Shown: one piece after another, positions 1 to 8,006 of the stretch
How positions within the stretch are numbered: the stretch's first letter is position 1
Layout of the letters: the number at the start of each line of letters is the position of its first letter
Source: an uncultured Acidimicrobiales bacterium
GTDB lineage: Bacteria > Actinomycetota > Acidimicrobiia > Acidimicrobiales > SHLQ01
Length of the DNA: 39,231 nt
NCBI GenBank assembly: GCA_938023735.1
Contig: CALJDK010000136.1
Coordinates: 1-39,231, forward strand
Direction of reading: 5' to 3'
Translations under genes and position numbers: made by a program
Notes under the pieces: generated by a model
What the model was told of the DNA's origin: nothing
Seen by the model: the letters and a program-made list of their open reading frames with translations, nothing else
The model's database searches: none

Positions 1-27
1 GTTGGTATGCAAATGTCCGAGCGCGGC

Positions 28-159
28 TTCTCTGGTCGTTCGTTCGCAAGCTCACTCGCTTTCTCTGGTCGTTCGTTCGCAAGCTCACTCACTTTCTCTG
101 GTCGTTCGTTCGCAAGCTCACTCACTTTCTCTGGTCGTTCGTTCGCAAGCTCACTCACT
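28..159. repeat. Four tandem copies of a 33-bp repeat
   Basis: Four head-to-tail 33-bp units run at 28-60, 61-93, 94-126 and 127-159. Each begins TTCTCTGGTCG and ends in CTCACTCACT; the first differs by one base near its 3' end (CTCGCT). They lie downstream of the minus-strand crotonase gene. The unit length is a multiple of three, so reading frames pass through without a stop, but I see no start signal or protein family in them. I read this as a noncoding intergenic tandem repeat that may vary in copy number. The rest of 1-250 holds nothing else I recognise apart from the 26-bp duplication listed next. Confidence 0.85.
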
Positions 160-218
160 CTGCGCTTCCGCTATGACCCACCACCGGCACCTCGGCCTAC
201 GCATTCGCTCCGGCACGA

Positions 219-270
219 CTTATCTCAGCTCTCGCAATAGTCGCCTTATCTCAACTCTCGCGGTAGTCGC
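219..270. repeat. 26-bp tandem duplication over the crotonase 3' end
   Basis: Bases 219-244 and 245-270 are near-identical 26-mers starting CTTATCTCA and ending TAGTCGC, with three differences. The second copy contains the last codons and the TGA stop of the crotonase gene; the first is a spare copy just past the stop. This looks like a local slippage duplication with no evident function. Confidence 0.7.
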
Positions 271-1075
271 CGAACTTTTCGTCGCGTTCGCTTAGTGCTT
301 CCTTTACACCTTTGTTGGCGAAGCTCTTCATGTACTCGCGCGATGACTTCTGATGGAACCCCATCGCCTGGATCTCGGCGGTGGCTCGAATCCCTTCGCG
401 GATCCCCATCGATTCCATCGCCCGGTGCGCGGCTCGTTTATTGAGCGCGAGCAGATCGGGCGGCACTTTGGCGATACGTTCGGCGATGGACAGAACCTCG
501 GCATCGAGGTCGGCCTCGTCGTAGCTGCGGTTGGCGAACCCGTTGCGCACGGCTTCCTCGCCGGTCATCGAATCGCCGGTGAGCAGCGCTTCCATTCCTT
601 GACGCAAACCCATCATCCAGGTCTGCCATTGCATATCGGGGGGCGACATGAGTCGGACCGGCGGATAACCGATCTGCGCGTCGTGCGCCACGTACACAAG
701 GTCGCAGGCCGTGGCGAGTTCGGAACCACCGGCCAGGCAATAGCCGTGCACCTGCCCGATGATGGGCGTGGCCATGTCCCACATCTCGAAGTGATTGTTG
801 ACCACATGGCGGCTCCACCAGCCGTCGACTTTCGCGATCGATCGTTCGACATCGCTGTTGGGCGAGCCAAGGTCGTACCCGGCCGAGAAACACGAGCCGG
901 CGCCCCGAATGATCATCACCGAAACGTTGCGATCAGCATCGCCTTCGCGCAGCGCAGCAAACAGCTGGCCCCGAATGGCGTCGTTGAGCGCGTTGCGCTT
1001 CTCCGGCCGATTCAGCGTTAGCCGACGAACCTTGGGGGCGGGGTCGTCGATGAGTACTGCTTGATCCTCAGACAC
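251..1075 (-). CDS. Enoyl-CoA hydratase/isomerase (crotonase) family protein
   Basis: A 274-residue protein of the crotonase family, normal in length, whose members act on acyl-CoA thioesters. The first oxyanion-hole segment is FSAGYDL (about 63-69), and AGGSELATACDL (115-126) carries the glycine of the second and a glutamate, E119, at the position of rat hydratase Glu144. The second hydratase glutamate (rat Glu164, in GQPEILLG) is a proline here (IGYPPV, P139), so simple enoyl-CoA hydration is doubtful and isomerase, hydrolase or another crotonase chemistry is possible. The start is a GTG directly after the TAA of the upstream acyl-CoA ligase gene, so the two are probably co-transcribed and translationally coupled. 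Substrate unknown. Confidence 0.9.
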   Translation of the reverse strand: MSEDQAVLIDDPAPKVRRLTLNRPEKRNALNDAIRGQLFAALREGDADRNVSVMIIRGAGSCFSAGYDLGSPNSDVERSIAKVDGWWSRHVVNNHFEMWDMATPIIGQVHGYCLAGGSELATACDLVYVAHDAQIGYPPVRLMSPPDMQWQTWMMGLRQGMEALLTGDSMTGEEAVRNGFANRSYDEADLDAEVLSIAERIAKVPPDLLALNKRAAHRAMESMGIREGIRATAEIQAMGFHQKSSREYMKSFANKGVKEALSERDEKFGDYRES

Positions 1076-2611
1076 TTAGTCGCTCTCTTCCCAGTAAGGG
1101 GCACGAAGCTTCTTCTTGTTGACCTTGCCCATCGTGTTGCGCCCAACCGTGTCGACGATTTCGACCGACTTCGGGCACTTGTAGGTACTGAGGCCCTCGC
1201 GGCAGAACGCCACCAGCTCGGCCGGGTCGGGCGGAGAGGCCGGATCCTCGGGCACCACAAGTGCTTTGAGTTGCTCTCCCATCTCGTCGTGAGGGATTCC
1301 GATACACGCCACGTCGGCAACACCCGGGTGCTGCTGCAGCACATGCTCGGCCTCGGCGGGATAGATATTGACGCCGCCGGACACGATCATGTCGCTGAAT
1401 CGGTCGGTGATGAACACATACCCTTCCTCGTTCATGTAGCCGATCTCACCAAGCGTGAAGGTTCCCGGAGCAATGTGGGCAGCAGCGGTCTTCTCGGCAT
1501 CGTTGGGATAGATCACGCCGCGGCCGGTGGAGTCGTGAAAGAAGAGTCGCCCCTCGGTTCCGCGGGGAAGCTCATTGTTGTCGTCATCAAGGATCATTGC
1601 GGTGAAGTTACCCACCGCTTTGCCGACCGAGCCGGGGTTGGCGAGCCACTCTTCACTCGAGATGGAGCAGGTGGTGCCGACCTCGCTTGCTCCGTAGGCG
1701 TCGATGAACACCGGACCCCACCAGTCGATCATCGCCTGCTTTACATCGACCGGACATTTCGCACCGGTATGGGCCACAAGTTTCATCGACGACACGTCGT
1801 AGCTGTCGCGTACCTCTTTGGGAAGCGCCAGAAGACGAACGAAATGAGTAGGCACCATCACCGCCGATTCGGTCTGGTGATCCTGGATCGCCTTGAGCGT
1901 TGCCTCGGCGTCGAACTTAGTGAGCACCACCGACGGGATTCCGGCTACGAGCAGCCGCATGCCTCCCAATGGACCGGTGTGATACATCGGGCCGACCACA
2001 AGGTGGGTGCCAAACTTCGCGAACCGGTTGGTGGCCCGAAGATTCTCGAGGTGCTCGGCGATGGTGTCGCCGCCGGCAAACATAGTGGGCGGCAACTCGG
2101 TGCCCTTGGGGAATCCGGTGGTTCCCGACGTGTACAGAAGATTGGGGCGCGGTGCCGTGGCTTCGGGCGGGTCGACGTCGTCACCCTGGCCGAGCCAGTC
2201 GGCCCACGCGATGGTTCCCTCGGGAACGTCGTTGCCCCACACCACCACTTCATCGATGCCTGCCTCGGCCGCCGCAGCAACCGCACGTTCGACGGTGGCT
2301 GGTCCGGCAAACACCACCTTCGCCTTGGCGTCGGCAAGAATGTACGCCGCCTCCGATGCCGTCAGATGAAAGTTGACCGGAACCGTCGACGCTCCGCCGA
2401 TGAGGCCTCCGAGATGGGCAAGAGCGGTCTCGTTGGCGTTCTCCGCGAACACGGCGATACGGGCATCAGGGCCAAGGTCGGTTGCCAGCAACTTGTTGGC
2501 ACAACGGTTAAGCACCGAGTCGACGTCGCCCCACGTGTAGGCCCGCCCGGGGTCGCGGATGGCGATCGCCTCGGGGTCGGCTTGGGCAAGATCAGACGAG
2601 AACTTCGGCAT
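1076..2611 (-). CDS. AMP-dependent acyl-CoA synthetase/ligase (ANL superfamily)
   Basis: A 511-residue adenylate-forming enzyme that would activate a carboxylic acid with ATP and load it onto CoA. Core motifs appear in order: the A3 loop YTSGTTGFPKGT near residue 160, the A5 motif DAYGASEVGTT near 305, a hinge with FITDRFSDMIVSGG and NIYPAEAEH, and the C-terminal catalytic lysine in TMGKVNKKKLR about 15 residues from the end. There is no signal peptide or membrane segment, so it is cytosolic. I chose the ATG at 2611; a GTG one codon upstream (2614) is equally possible and no strong ribosome site separates them. It lies between an SDR and a crotonase on the same strand, suggesting a small acyl-CoA degradation or modification operon. 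Substrate not predictable from this sequence. Confidence 0.92.
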   Translation of the reverse strand: MPKFSSDLAQADPEAIAIRDPGRAYTWGDVDSVLNRCANKLLATDLGPDARIAVFAENANETALAHLGGLIGGASTVPVNFHLTASEAAYILADAKAKVVFAGPATVERAVAAAAEAGIDEVVVWGNDVPEGTIAWADWLGQGDDVDPPEATAPRPNLLYTSGTTGFPKGTELPPTMFAGGDTIAEHLENLRATNRFAKFGTHLVVGPMYHTGPLGGMRLLVAGIPSVVLTKFDAEATLKAIQDHQTESAVMVPTHFVRLLALPKEVRDSYDVSSMKLVAHTGAKCPVDVKQAMIDWWGPVFIDAYGASEVGTTCSISSEEWLANPGSVGKAVGNFTAMILDDDNNELPRGTEGRLFFHDSTGRGVIYPNDAEKTAAAHIAPGTFTLGEIGYMNEEGYVFITDRFSDMIVSGGVNIYPAEAEHVLQQHPGVADVACIGIPHDEMGEQLKALVVPEDPASPPDPAELVAFCREGLSTYKCPKSVEIVDTVGRNTMGKVNKKKLRAPYWEESD

Positions 2612-2662
2612 CACCCGAAACTAATCGGACGGTCAATTTCTCCCAATTCTGGGTTCGATGGT

Positions 2663-3460
2663 CTAGAGAAGGTCGGGACGGGCCTTGGCGAGGAGTTCGT
2701 AATCGAGTGCCGATGGCAGCTTTTGGGTGTGCGCAGCGCCATCGACCCGGATTACTTCGCCAGAGATATAGCCCGACTCATCGCTTGCCAGGAAGAGCGC
2801 ACAATTGGCGATGTCGTCGACGTGACCCATTCGTCCCATCGGGGTTTGGTTCTTCACCGCCTCGATCAGCAGCTTCCGCTCGAAGATCTTCTCGGTCATC
2901 GGCGTCTCGATGAGGTGCGCGGCAATGGCGTTGACCCGAATGTTGTCGACGCCGTATTCGACCGCTGCGATCTGGGTGACGTACTCGATTCCCTTCTTGG
3001 CGCCGGCATACGCAACGTGACCGCCCGACGGGTTCTGCGCCGTGAGCGACGAGGTGGAGATGATGGAGCCACCATCGCCGGCAGCCATCGCATTTCCCAT
3101 GGCCCGAATGAAATAGACCGCACCGTTGAACTGCACCTCGACCATCGGCTCGAGCATCTCAGGCGTGATGTCGCGGATGGTCATGCTGTGCTCGTAGCCC
3201 GCGTAGTTGATGCCGACATCGATCTTGCCGTGATCGGCCACGGTCTGATCGGTGACCGTGTTGAGCTGGTCGTAGTTGGTGATGTCGCACGCCACGCCGG
3301 TTCCGCCAATGGATTGGGCGACCTCTTTCGCCAATTCCTCGCGCCGGCCAGCGACCACAACATGTGCGCCTTCAGCAGCGAACAATTGCGACGTGGCCAG
3401 GCCAAATCCGCTTGCTCCGCCAACGACAAGAGCAACTTTTCCTTCAAGACGAGATCCCAT
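2663..3460 (-). CDS. Short-chain dehydrogenase/reductase (SDR)
   Basis: A 265-residue classical SDR, an NAD(P)-dependent oxidoreductase of alcohols or ketones. The Rossmann glycine motif is GGASGFG (14-20), the NNAG motif appears as NYAG (85-88), the catalytic serine lies in the STSS stretch near 135-138, and Tyr and Lys are Y151 and K155 in YAGAK. The C-terminal segment after ASDESGYISGEVIRVDG is typical. It is the first gene of the minus-strand set with the acyl-CoA ligase and crotonase, 51 bp upstream of the ligase, which suggests 3-hydroxyacyl-CoA-type chemistry, though the substrate cannot be read from the sequence. It diverges from the nitroreductase gene across a 101-bp gap. Confidence 0.92.
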   Translation of the reverse strand: MGSRLEGKVALVVGGASGFGLATSQLFAAEGAHVVVAGRREELAKEVAQSIGGTGVACDITNYDQLNTVTDQTVADHGKIDVGINYAGYEHSMTIRDITPEMLEPMVEVQFNGAVYFIRAMGNAMAAGDGGSIISTSSLTAQNPSGGHVAYAGAKKGIEYVTQIAAVEYGVDNIRVNAIAAHLIETPMTEKIFERKLLIEAVKNQTPMGRMGHVDDIANCALFLASDESGYISGEVIRVDGAAHTQKLPSALDYELLAKARPDLL

Positions 3461-3561
3461 GGGCGAGAAGATAGCCCGCAGATCGCCCTTTTACCTACCA
3501 AGCGATATGTTGGCGGAGCAGCGCACGGAGACCACGCAGGACAGCAGAGGATCAGGGAATT

Positions 3562-4236
3562 ATGCAGCTCGGACTTTCGGTAGACGACGTACTCAGCACC
3601 ACCAGAGCCGTCCGCAAAAGGATGGACTTCGACCGGCCCATCGAACCCCAGGTCATCAAGGACTGCCTCGAACTGGCGCTTCAAGCACCAAGTGGATCCA
3701 ACTCGCAGGGTTGGCAGTGGATCGTCGTAACCGATCCCGACAAGCGGATGGCGCTGGCCGATCTGTACCGGCAGGCCTGGGCAATCTACGTCGACCTGCC
3801 GTTTGCCATTGGCAACATTTACGACGGCGACGACCCTGAAGTGAAGGCCTCCTACGACCGGTCGGCGTCCTCGGCGCAGTATCTGGCCGACAACATGGAG
3901 AAGGCGCCCGCCATGTTGATTCCCGTGATGCCGGGCCGCACCCCCGAGAACCCCGACTGGGCTACCGCATCGGCAACGGTTGGTTCCATCGTGCAGGCCA
4001 GCTGGAGCTTTATGCTCGCCGCACGCGAGCGTGGCCTTGGAACCTCGTGGACAACACTGCACACCATGTTCGAAGAGCAGGCCGCCGAGATCTTGGACAT
4101 TCCTCACGAAGAGATGATCCAGATCGCCCTCATCCCCATCGCCTACACCAAGGGCACCGACTTCAAAAAGGGCAACCGCAACCCCCTCGCCGACTCACTG
4201 CACTGGGACGGCTGGGGCGGCTCTGCACCCAACTAA
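3562..4236 (+). CDS. Nitroreductase family flavoprotein
   Basis: A 224-residue member of the FMN-dependent nitroreductase family. The N-terminal TTRAVRKR and the APSGSNSQGWQW segment (about 49-60) are family FMN-contact motifs, and the C-terminal half has the usual GLGTSWTTLH region. Such proteins reduce nitroaromatics, quinones or other electrophiles with NAD(P)H, but some do different flavin chemistry. The ATG at 3562 follows an AGGATCAGGG purine stretch. A second flavin-fold gene (PNPOx-like, 4333) follows on the same strand, separated by paired hairpins. Exact substrate unknown. Confidence 0.9.
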   Translation: MQLGLSVDDVLSTTRAVRKRMDFDRPIEPQVIKDCLELALQAPSGSNSQGWQWIVVTDPDKRMALADLYRQAWAIYVDLPFAIGNIYDGDDPEVKASYDRSASSAQYLADNMEKAPAMLIPVMPGRTPENPDWATASATVGSIVQASWSFMLAARERGLGTSWTTLHTMFEEQAAEILDIPHEEMIQIALIPIAYTKGTDFKKGNRNPLADSLHWDGWGGSAPN

Positions 4237-4246
4237 CCGCCAAAAA

Positions 4247-4320
4247 AACGAAATACGGTGCCTGGAACCCTATTTCGTTAGCTACCAAACGAAATAGGGT
4301 GTCTGGAACCGTCTTTCGTT
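4247..4320. repeat. Pair of tandem hairpins, 41-bp period (intergenic palindromic repeat)
   Basis: Two hairpin units occupy 4247-4279 and 4288-4320. Each has arms beginning AACGAAATA and ending in TTTCGTT (arms 12 nt; 11 of 12 paired in the first unit, about 10 of 12 in the second) around a 13-nt core: GGTGCCTGGAACC at 4257 and GGTGTCTGGAACC at 4298. The cores are exactly 41 bp apart. The same 41-bp period and a related core occur at 27308-27377, and related cores lie near 34407-34648. Placed just after the nitroreductase stop and before the PNPOx start, they could act as a terminator or attenuator, but there is no T-tract, so I call them repeats. Confidence 0.8.
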
Positions 4321-4332
4321 GTGAGGAACCTG

Positions 4333-4848
4333 ATGGGCGACAACTACACCGACAGCTATGACGATGTCTCGATGTTTGTGCTTTCGGGCGATCGCGAGCA
4401 GACGCTGCTCGACAAGCAGACCGAGTGCACCTTCATGTGGACCACCAAGGCTGACGAACCGGTGGGCGTCATCATGAACTTCGTCTACGCCGATGGCGCG
4501 TTCTGGGTCACGTGTACTCGGCGCCGCAAACGGGTTGCGGCGGTCGAGGCGAGGCCTCGCGTGGCGATCGCCGTGAGTAGTCGCGGCACCGACATCGGAA
4601 TCAGTCAGGCAGTGACCTACAAGGGGTCAGCCGAAGTGCTCGAAGACGACGACACCAAAGCGTGGTTCTATCCGGCACTGGCGCAGAAGGTGCGTCCTGG
4701 TGACACCTCGGCGCAAGAGGCCTTCGCGTCGCATCTGTCCACGCCGGGCCGGGTGGTGATTCGAATCGCACCCGACAAGAGGATCGGGTTCGACAGCGAA
4801 GCGATGTTCAAAGATTCGCCAGCCGGACCATCGACCACACAGGTCTAG
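4333..4848 (+). CDS. Pyridoxamine 5'-phosphate oxidase-fold (FMN/F420-binding) family protein
   Basis: A 171-residue split-barrel flavoprotein-like protein. It shows TECTFMWTTKADEPVGVIMNF and then WVTCTRRRKRVAAVEARPRVAIAV, the usual strand pattern of PNPOx-family proteins, where the Arg/Lys-rich turn contacts flavin phosphate. In actinobacteria many relatives bind F420 or FMN and reduce small molecules rather than making pyridoxal phosphate, so a vitamin B6 role should not be assumed. I chose the ATG at 4333 because GAGGAA at 4323-4328 sits 4 nt upstream; a GTG at 4321 is in frame but would overlap that site. It ends 23 bp before the convergent dcd gene. Confidence 0.8.
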   Translation: MGDNYTDSYDDVSMFVLSGDREQTLLDKQTECTFMWTTKADEPVGVIMNFVYADGAFWVTCTRRRKRVAAVEARPRVAIAVSSRGTDIGISQAVTYKGSAEVLEDDDTKAWFYPALAQKVRPGDTSAQEAFASHLSTPGRVVIRIAPDKRIGFDSEAMFKDSPAGPSTTQV

Positions 4849-4871
4849 CGGGCGGCCGAAAGCAGCGGGCT

Positions 4872-5435
4872 CTAGTCGAAGTTTTCCCAGTAGCGGCTGG
4901 GTCGCGGACCCACCTGGCCTTGGTACTTGCTCTTCAGGTCGCCCGAACCGTACGGACGATCGGCAGCCGTGGTCATCTGCTGGAAACTAATCTGACCGAT
5001 CTTCATACCGGGGTACAACGTGATGGGCAGGTTGGCCACGTTCGATAGCTCAAGGGTGAGCTGGCCGTCCCAGCCCGCATCGACGAAACCCGCCGTGCTG
5101 TGAATGAGCAAGCCCAATCGACCCAGGCTGCTCTTTCCTTCGAGTCGAGCAACCAGGTCGTGCGGAATCGCCACCCGCTCCGAAGTCGACCCCAACACGA
5201 ACTCGCCAGGATGAAGGATGAACGGGCGCTCGTCGTCGGCCTCGAGCAGTTCAGTGAGCTCTTCAAGGTTCTGCTTCACGTCGATGACCGGCATCGTGTG
5301 ATTGCGGAAGACCCGAAACAACGAGTCGAGGTGCAGGTCGACCGATGACGGCTGCACGCAACTCGGGTCGAACGGCTCGATGATGATCTCGCCGGATTCT
5401 ACTTTTTCTCTGATGGTTCGATCGGAAAGAATCAC
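4872..5435 (-). CDS. dcd: dCTP deaminase, probably bifunctional (dCTP to dUMP)
   Basis: A 187-residue trimeric dUTPase-fold enzyme. The GKSSLGRLGLL segment (about 100-110), the HSTAGFVDAGW loop (112-122) and the LELSNVANLP segment carrying the catalytic glutamate (E129) closely resemble the Mycobacterium tuberculosis Dcd, as does the GSKYQGQ-like C-terminal tail (LKSKYQGQVGP). In that enzyme dCTP is deaminated and the dUTP hydrolysed in the same site, releasing dUMP for thymidylate synthesis; E. coli-type Dcd lacks the HSTAGF loop. It would act in the cytosol and limit uracil in DNA, complementing ung at 33119. It is the last gene of a minus-strand run after the maleate-isomerase-like gene, 28 bp away. 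Confidence 0.95.
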   Translation of the reverse strand: MILSDRTIREKVESGEIIIEPFDPSCVQPSSVDLHLDSLFRVFRNHTMPVIDVKQNLEELTELLEADDERPFILHPGEFVLGSTSERVAIPHDLVARLEGKSSLGRLGLLIHSTAGFVDAGWDGQLTLELSNVANLPITLYPGMKIGQISFQQMTTAADRPYGSGDLKSKYQGQVGPRPSRYWENFD

Positions 5436-5463
5436 GGCTCCGACATTAGCTGCCTCTGCTAGC

Positions 5464-6306
5464 TCAGCCCCTGCTGGCTAGAGCACCCAGCAACTCGCCG
5501 GGCGCATACGTCGGTGCAACCCCGAGTTCACGAAACAACGCCCAGTACAACGTGGTGTCCGAAGCGATGACCGGTTTTCCCACCGCGGCCTCCATCGCCT
5601 CGATGTGATGCAGTGCTCGCTCGGCCAACCCGTTATCGGCTCGCCGGAAGTTGGGCATGCCGTTGATGACGATGATGTCGGCGTCGGGCGCCTGCTCGGC
5701 GGTACGCACCACCGACTCGACGGCGAACGACTCGGGGAAACACCAGTGTCGAGCGTTGCAGTCTTCTTGGGAGTCGAGCATTCCCAGGTCGACAAAGTTG
5801 CCCGCGTACTGCACGTCGAGGTCGGCGCTACGGAGGAAGCGGGCAAGGCCGTCGCGCCAGTCGGGCCAGTAGTACACAGAGTTGAGGGCGATCTTGGTGG
5901 CACCCAACGCCTCCGCGGCATCGACCAGCGTCATGCCGGCCATGTGAAACGGCGTCTGGTATCGCTCGCTGATCTCGGCGGTGAACGACCTGATCTGGGC
6001 GGCGTCGGTACCGCTCGCGTGCACCCAGTTGCTGCCCACCTGGCCCACCACATCGGCACCGCTGTTGGCCATGCAGTGCACGACCTCTTCGAGCAGCGCA
6101 AAGTTGTCGACCCGTTGGCTCAACTCATGGGCGTACACGGGCGCGTGCATCAACCGACCGTGAACGCCAACGCTGGTTGGGGCCATGCGAAGAAAGTCCG
6201 ACGGTGCGGCATCAAAGTCATGCGGCGGCCCCGTGAACCCGACCTGGTGGGCGAACAACTTGTGGTCGGGGTTCTGCCAATGGTCGGACTTCTCGTAGGA
6301 CTCCAT
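5464..6306 (-). CDS. Maleate isomerase / Asp-Glu racemase-like protein lacking catalytic cysteines
   Basis: A 280-residue protein whose layout matches the maleate cis-trans isomerase/arylmalonate decarboxylase group of the Asp/Glu racemase superfamily: a VGVHGRLMH start (46-54), ADVVGQVGSNW (84-94) where the family has its first cysteine, and INGMPNFRR (214-222) followed by GKPVIASDTTLYWAL (243-257), where the family usually has CTNLR then GKPVISSN. Both expected cysteines are absent (G/S near 91-92, M217), so cysteine-based racemisation or isomerisation is unlikely. The start ATG at 6306 lies 13 nt after the upstream sulfotransferase stop and follows AGAAAG; an upstream in-frame start would overlap that gene. 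Function unassigned; an operon with the sulfotransferase is likely. Confidence 0.7.
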   Translation of the reverse strand: MESYEKSDHWQNPDHKLFAHQVGFTGPPHDFDAAPSDFLRMAPTSVGVHGRLMHAPVYAHELSQRVDNFALLEEVVHCMANSGADVVGQVGSNWVHASGTDAAQIRSFTAEISERYQTPFHMAGMTLVDAAEALGATKIALNSVYYWPDWRDGLARFLRSADLDVQYAGNFVDLGMLDSQEDCNARHWCFPESFAVESVVRTAEQAPDADIIVINGMPNFRRADNGLAERALHHIEAMEAAVGKPVIASDTTLYWALFRELGVAPTYAPGELLGALASRG

Positions 6307-6319
6307 AGGTGCTTTCTGA

Positions 6320-7066
6320 TCAGACGGCGATCCGGTTGGCGTGCAGATGCTCGTAATGCGGCAGCAGCTCGGCCACCACATCCTTCACCCGAGCGGGCGC
6401 ATCGTCGAGATCGACCGATGTCTTTGGTTGTGGTTTGAGACCATCGGAGTTGCGAAGGTTCTCATGAAACGAGCCGCCGTCCCACCAGCTGACCTCATCG
6501 CGAGCGCCGGGTTCCCAGCTGAGTGCCTCCGGCAAAAACGCAATGCCCACGGCGTCACACCAGGCAGCCACCACCGAGTGGGGGTTGGCCAACACATCCT
6601 CGCTGTCGATCACCGGCGGTGGCTTGCCGTGCAGGTCGGTGAGCCGGTCGAAGAGCTCGCGCTGTTCGGCAAACGCTGTCTCTGCCACATGAAAGTCGGG
6701 CCAGTGTTTGAACATCGACGTGACGGTCTTGGCCGGATGTCGAATAAGGAACGAGTGGGTGAAGTTGGCCAGAAACTCATCGGTCCAGAACGACGTGATG
6801 TAGTGCGGGAAATCCTTGATGAACACCCGCTGGGTTTCGGCGGTGGCCGCCAGATCGGTCCAGACCTTGTCGTAGGTAAGGCCCGGCGTTCGAACGCTAT
6901 CTGGTTGCAGACGGGGCCAGTCGGGGTTTTCGCCCTGATACCAAACCTCGCCAAACGGCTCATGAAAGCAGGTGAGGTCGCCCCGTTGGCGCATCATCCA
7001 TTCGAACGCCGTCGACGTCGACCTCGGCACCGCCCAGAGGGCCAGGATCGGATTGGCTACGACCAT
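6320..7066 (-). CDS. Sulfotransferase family protein
   Basis: A 248-residue soluble protein of the P-loop sulfotransferase fold. The 5'-phosphosulfate-binding loop is PRSTSTAFE (14-22) and the 3'-phosphate-binding segment is FLIRHPAKTVTSM (106-118), in the expected order and spacing for a PAPS-dependent enzyme. It would transfer sulfonate to an alcohol or amine of an unknown small molecule; some relatives of similar length have not been shown to bind PAPS. It is the first gene of the minus-strand set with the maleate-isomerase-like gene and dcd. A 166-bp divergent region separates it from the plus-strand lipoprotein gene. Confidence 0.85.
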   Translation of the reverse strand: MVVANPILALWAVPRSTSTAFEWMMRQRGDLTCFHEPFGEVWYQGENPDWPRLQPDSVRTPGLTYDKVWTDLAATAETQRVFIKDFPHYITSFWTDEFLANFTHSFLIRHPAKTVTSMFKHWPDFHVAETAFAEQRELFDRLTDLHGKPPPVIDSEDVLANPHSVVAAWCDAVGIAFLPEALSWEPGARDEVSWWDGGSFHENLRNSDGLKPQPKTSVDLDDAPARVKDVVAELLPHYEHLHANRIAV

Positions 7067-7140
7067 GGCGACGAACCCTACTGAACGAACGTCCAGCTCT
7101 CAACGCCCGGCCGGTGGCCATCGATCTGGCCGAACGCCTG

Positions 7141-7170
7141 TTGATACGCCGACCGCGGGTCACTAACGAT
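7141..7170 (+). promoter_or_regulatory. Possible sigma70-type promoter for the 7233 lipoprotein gene
   Basis: TTGATA (7141-7146) matches the -35 consensus at five of six positions and is followed after 17 nt by TAACGAT (7164-7170), a weak -10. It lies about 60 nt upstream of the GTG start at 7233. The -10 match is poor, so this is a tentative call. Confidence 0.25.
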
Positions 7171-7232
7171 TTCATTCGCGTACCTTTCGGTGCGGAACTC
7201 CCTTTGGAGTCTCGGTCGAGGAGAGGGCTCAC

Positions 7233-8006
7233 GTGTACCGAATTCAGCTTCGAGCAGCAAGAGTGCCTGCCTTTGTCTTGGGGGCGGCTCTTGCTGTCGC
7301 AGCGTGCGGAGGCGACTCTGTTCGCGACTCCATCACGCTGCCAGAAACGGCGCCATCGGAACTCGTGGCCGAGTTTGAAGGAGTAGCCGACACCGGCGAA
7401 ATCGAAACGCCGACAACCACGGCAGAACCAGAGGCCGCGACCACCACCACCGAGGCGCCCACAGCCGAAACGACGACTCCTGAACCCGAAGAAGCTCCGG
7501 ACGGCACCATCTCCCCCGACATCACCATTCCAGAAGCGGTGAGCGAAAGCGGGCGTTCCCCGGCATACGGCGGTGGCAACGGCGGCATTCCCCTCGCTGA
7601 AGCGCTCAACGTCACGATGCCAACCGTCGGCGGCGAACCAATCGATGTCAGCCAATACCTCGGGCGCGACGTGGTGCTCTGGTTCTGGGCGCCATGGTGC
7701 TCCTGGTGCAACGCCGAAGCGCCTCGAGTCAATGAAATGTCGCGTGAGTATGAAGGTCGGGTTGAAATCGTGGGCGTGAGCGGGTTATCCGACGAGGAAG
7801 GCCTGAACACCTTTGTCGGCCGTCACGGGCTCGAACACATCACCCACCTCGACGACGCCGACGGAAGCTTCTGGGTCAACCTTGATGTCACCTACCAACC
7901 GTGGTGGATGTTCATCAACGACAACGGCGAAGTGGTCTTGAACTGGCAGGGCCGGTTGTCCAACGAAGAGATTCGAGAAGTCATGGACATTCTCGTCGTC
8001 TCATGA
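7233..8006 (+). CDS. TlpA-like thioredoxin-fold lipoprotein (cysteine form)
   Basis: A 257-residue exported thiol-disulfide protein. A short signal peptide ends in a lipobox (LAVAAC, C25), followed by a Thr/Pro/Glu-rich linker to about residue 100 and a thioredoxin domain with WAPWCSWC (active cysteines C156 and C159). TlpA/ResA-like proteins reduce or oxidise disulfides on the outer face of the membrane. The GTG start at 7233 follows a strong GAGGAGAGGG site with 5-nt spacing. Its stop overlaps the next lipoprotein start by 4 bp (ATGA), so they form an operon. A paralogue at 22834 has a TGA codon at the first active-site cysteine (UPTC), making this the all-cysteine counterpart. Confidence 0.9.
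   Translation: MYRIQLRAARVPAFVLGAALAVAACGGDSVRDSITLPETAPSELVAEFEGVADTGEIETPTTTAEPEAATTTTEAPTAETTTPEPEEAPDGTISPDITIPEAVSESGRSPAYGGGNGGIPLAEALNVTMPTVGGEPIDVSQYLGRDVVLWFWAPWCSWCNAEAPRVNEMSREYEGRVEIVGVSGLSDEEGLNTFVGRHGLEHITHLDDADGSFWVNLDVTYQPWWMFINDNGEVVLNWQGRLSNEEIREVMDILVVS

Noticed and set aside
2..295. Open frames through the 33-bp tandem repeats
   Set aside because: The unit length is a multiple of three, so frames stay open automatically. There is no start signal or family, and the frame runs into the convergent crotonase 3' end.
1061..3583. Very long open frame on the plus strand opposite the crotonase, ligase and SDR genes
   Set aside because: It spans three recognisable minus-strand genes and their junctions, resembles no protein family, and is explained by GC-rich codon bias leaving few stops on the opposite strand. 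The same holds for the antisense frames at 5605-6438, 11209-12075, 29326-30396 and 36255-37064.
5464..6381. Longer start for the maleate-isomerase-like gene at 6381
   Set aside because: It would overlap the sulfotransferase gene by 62 bp and add an unrelated leader; ATG 6306 follows that gene's stop and has a purine-rich stretch upstream.
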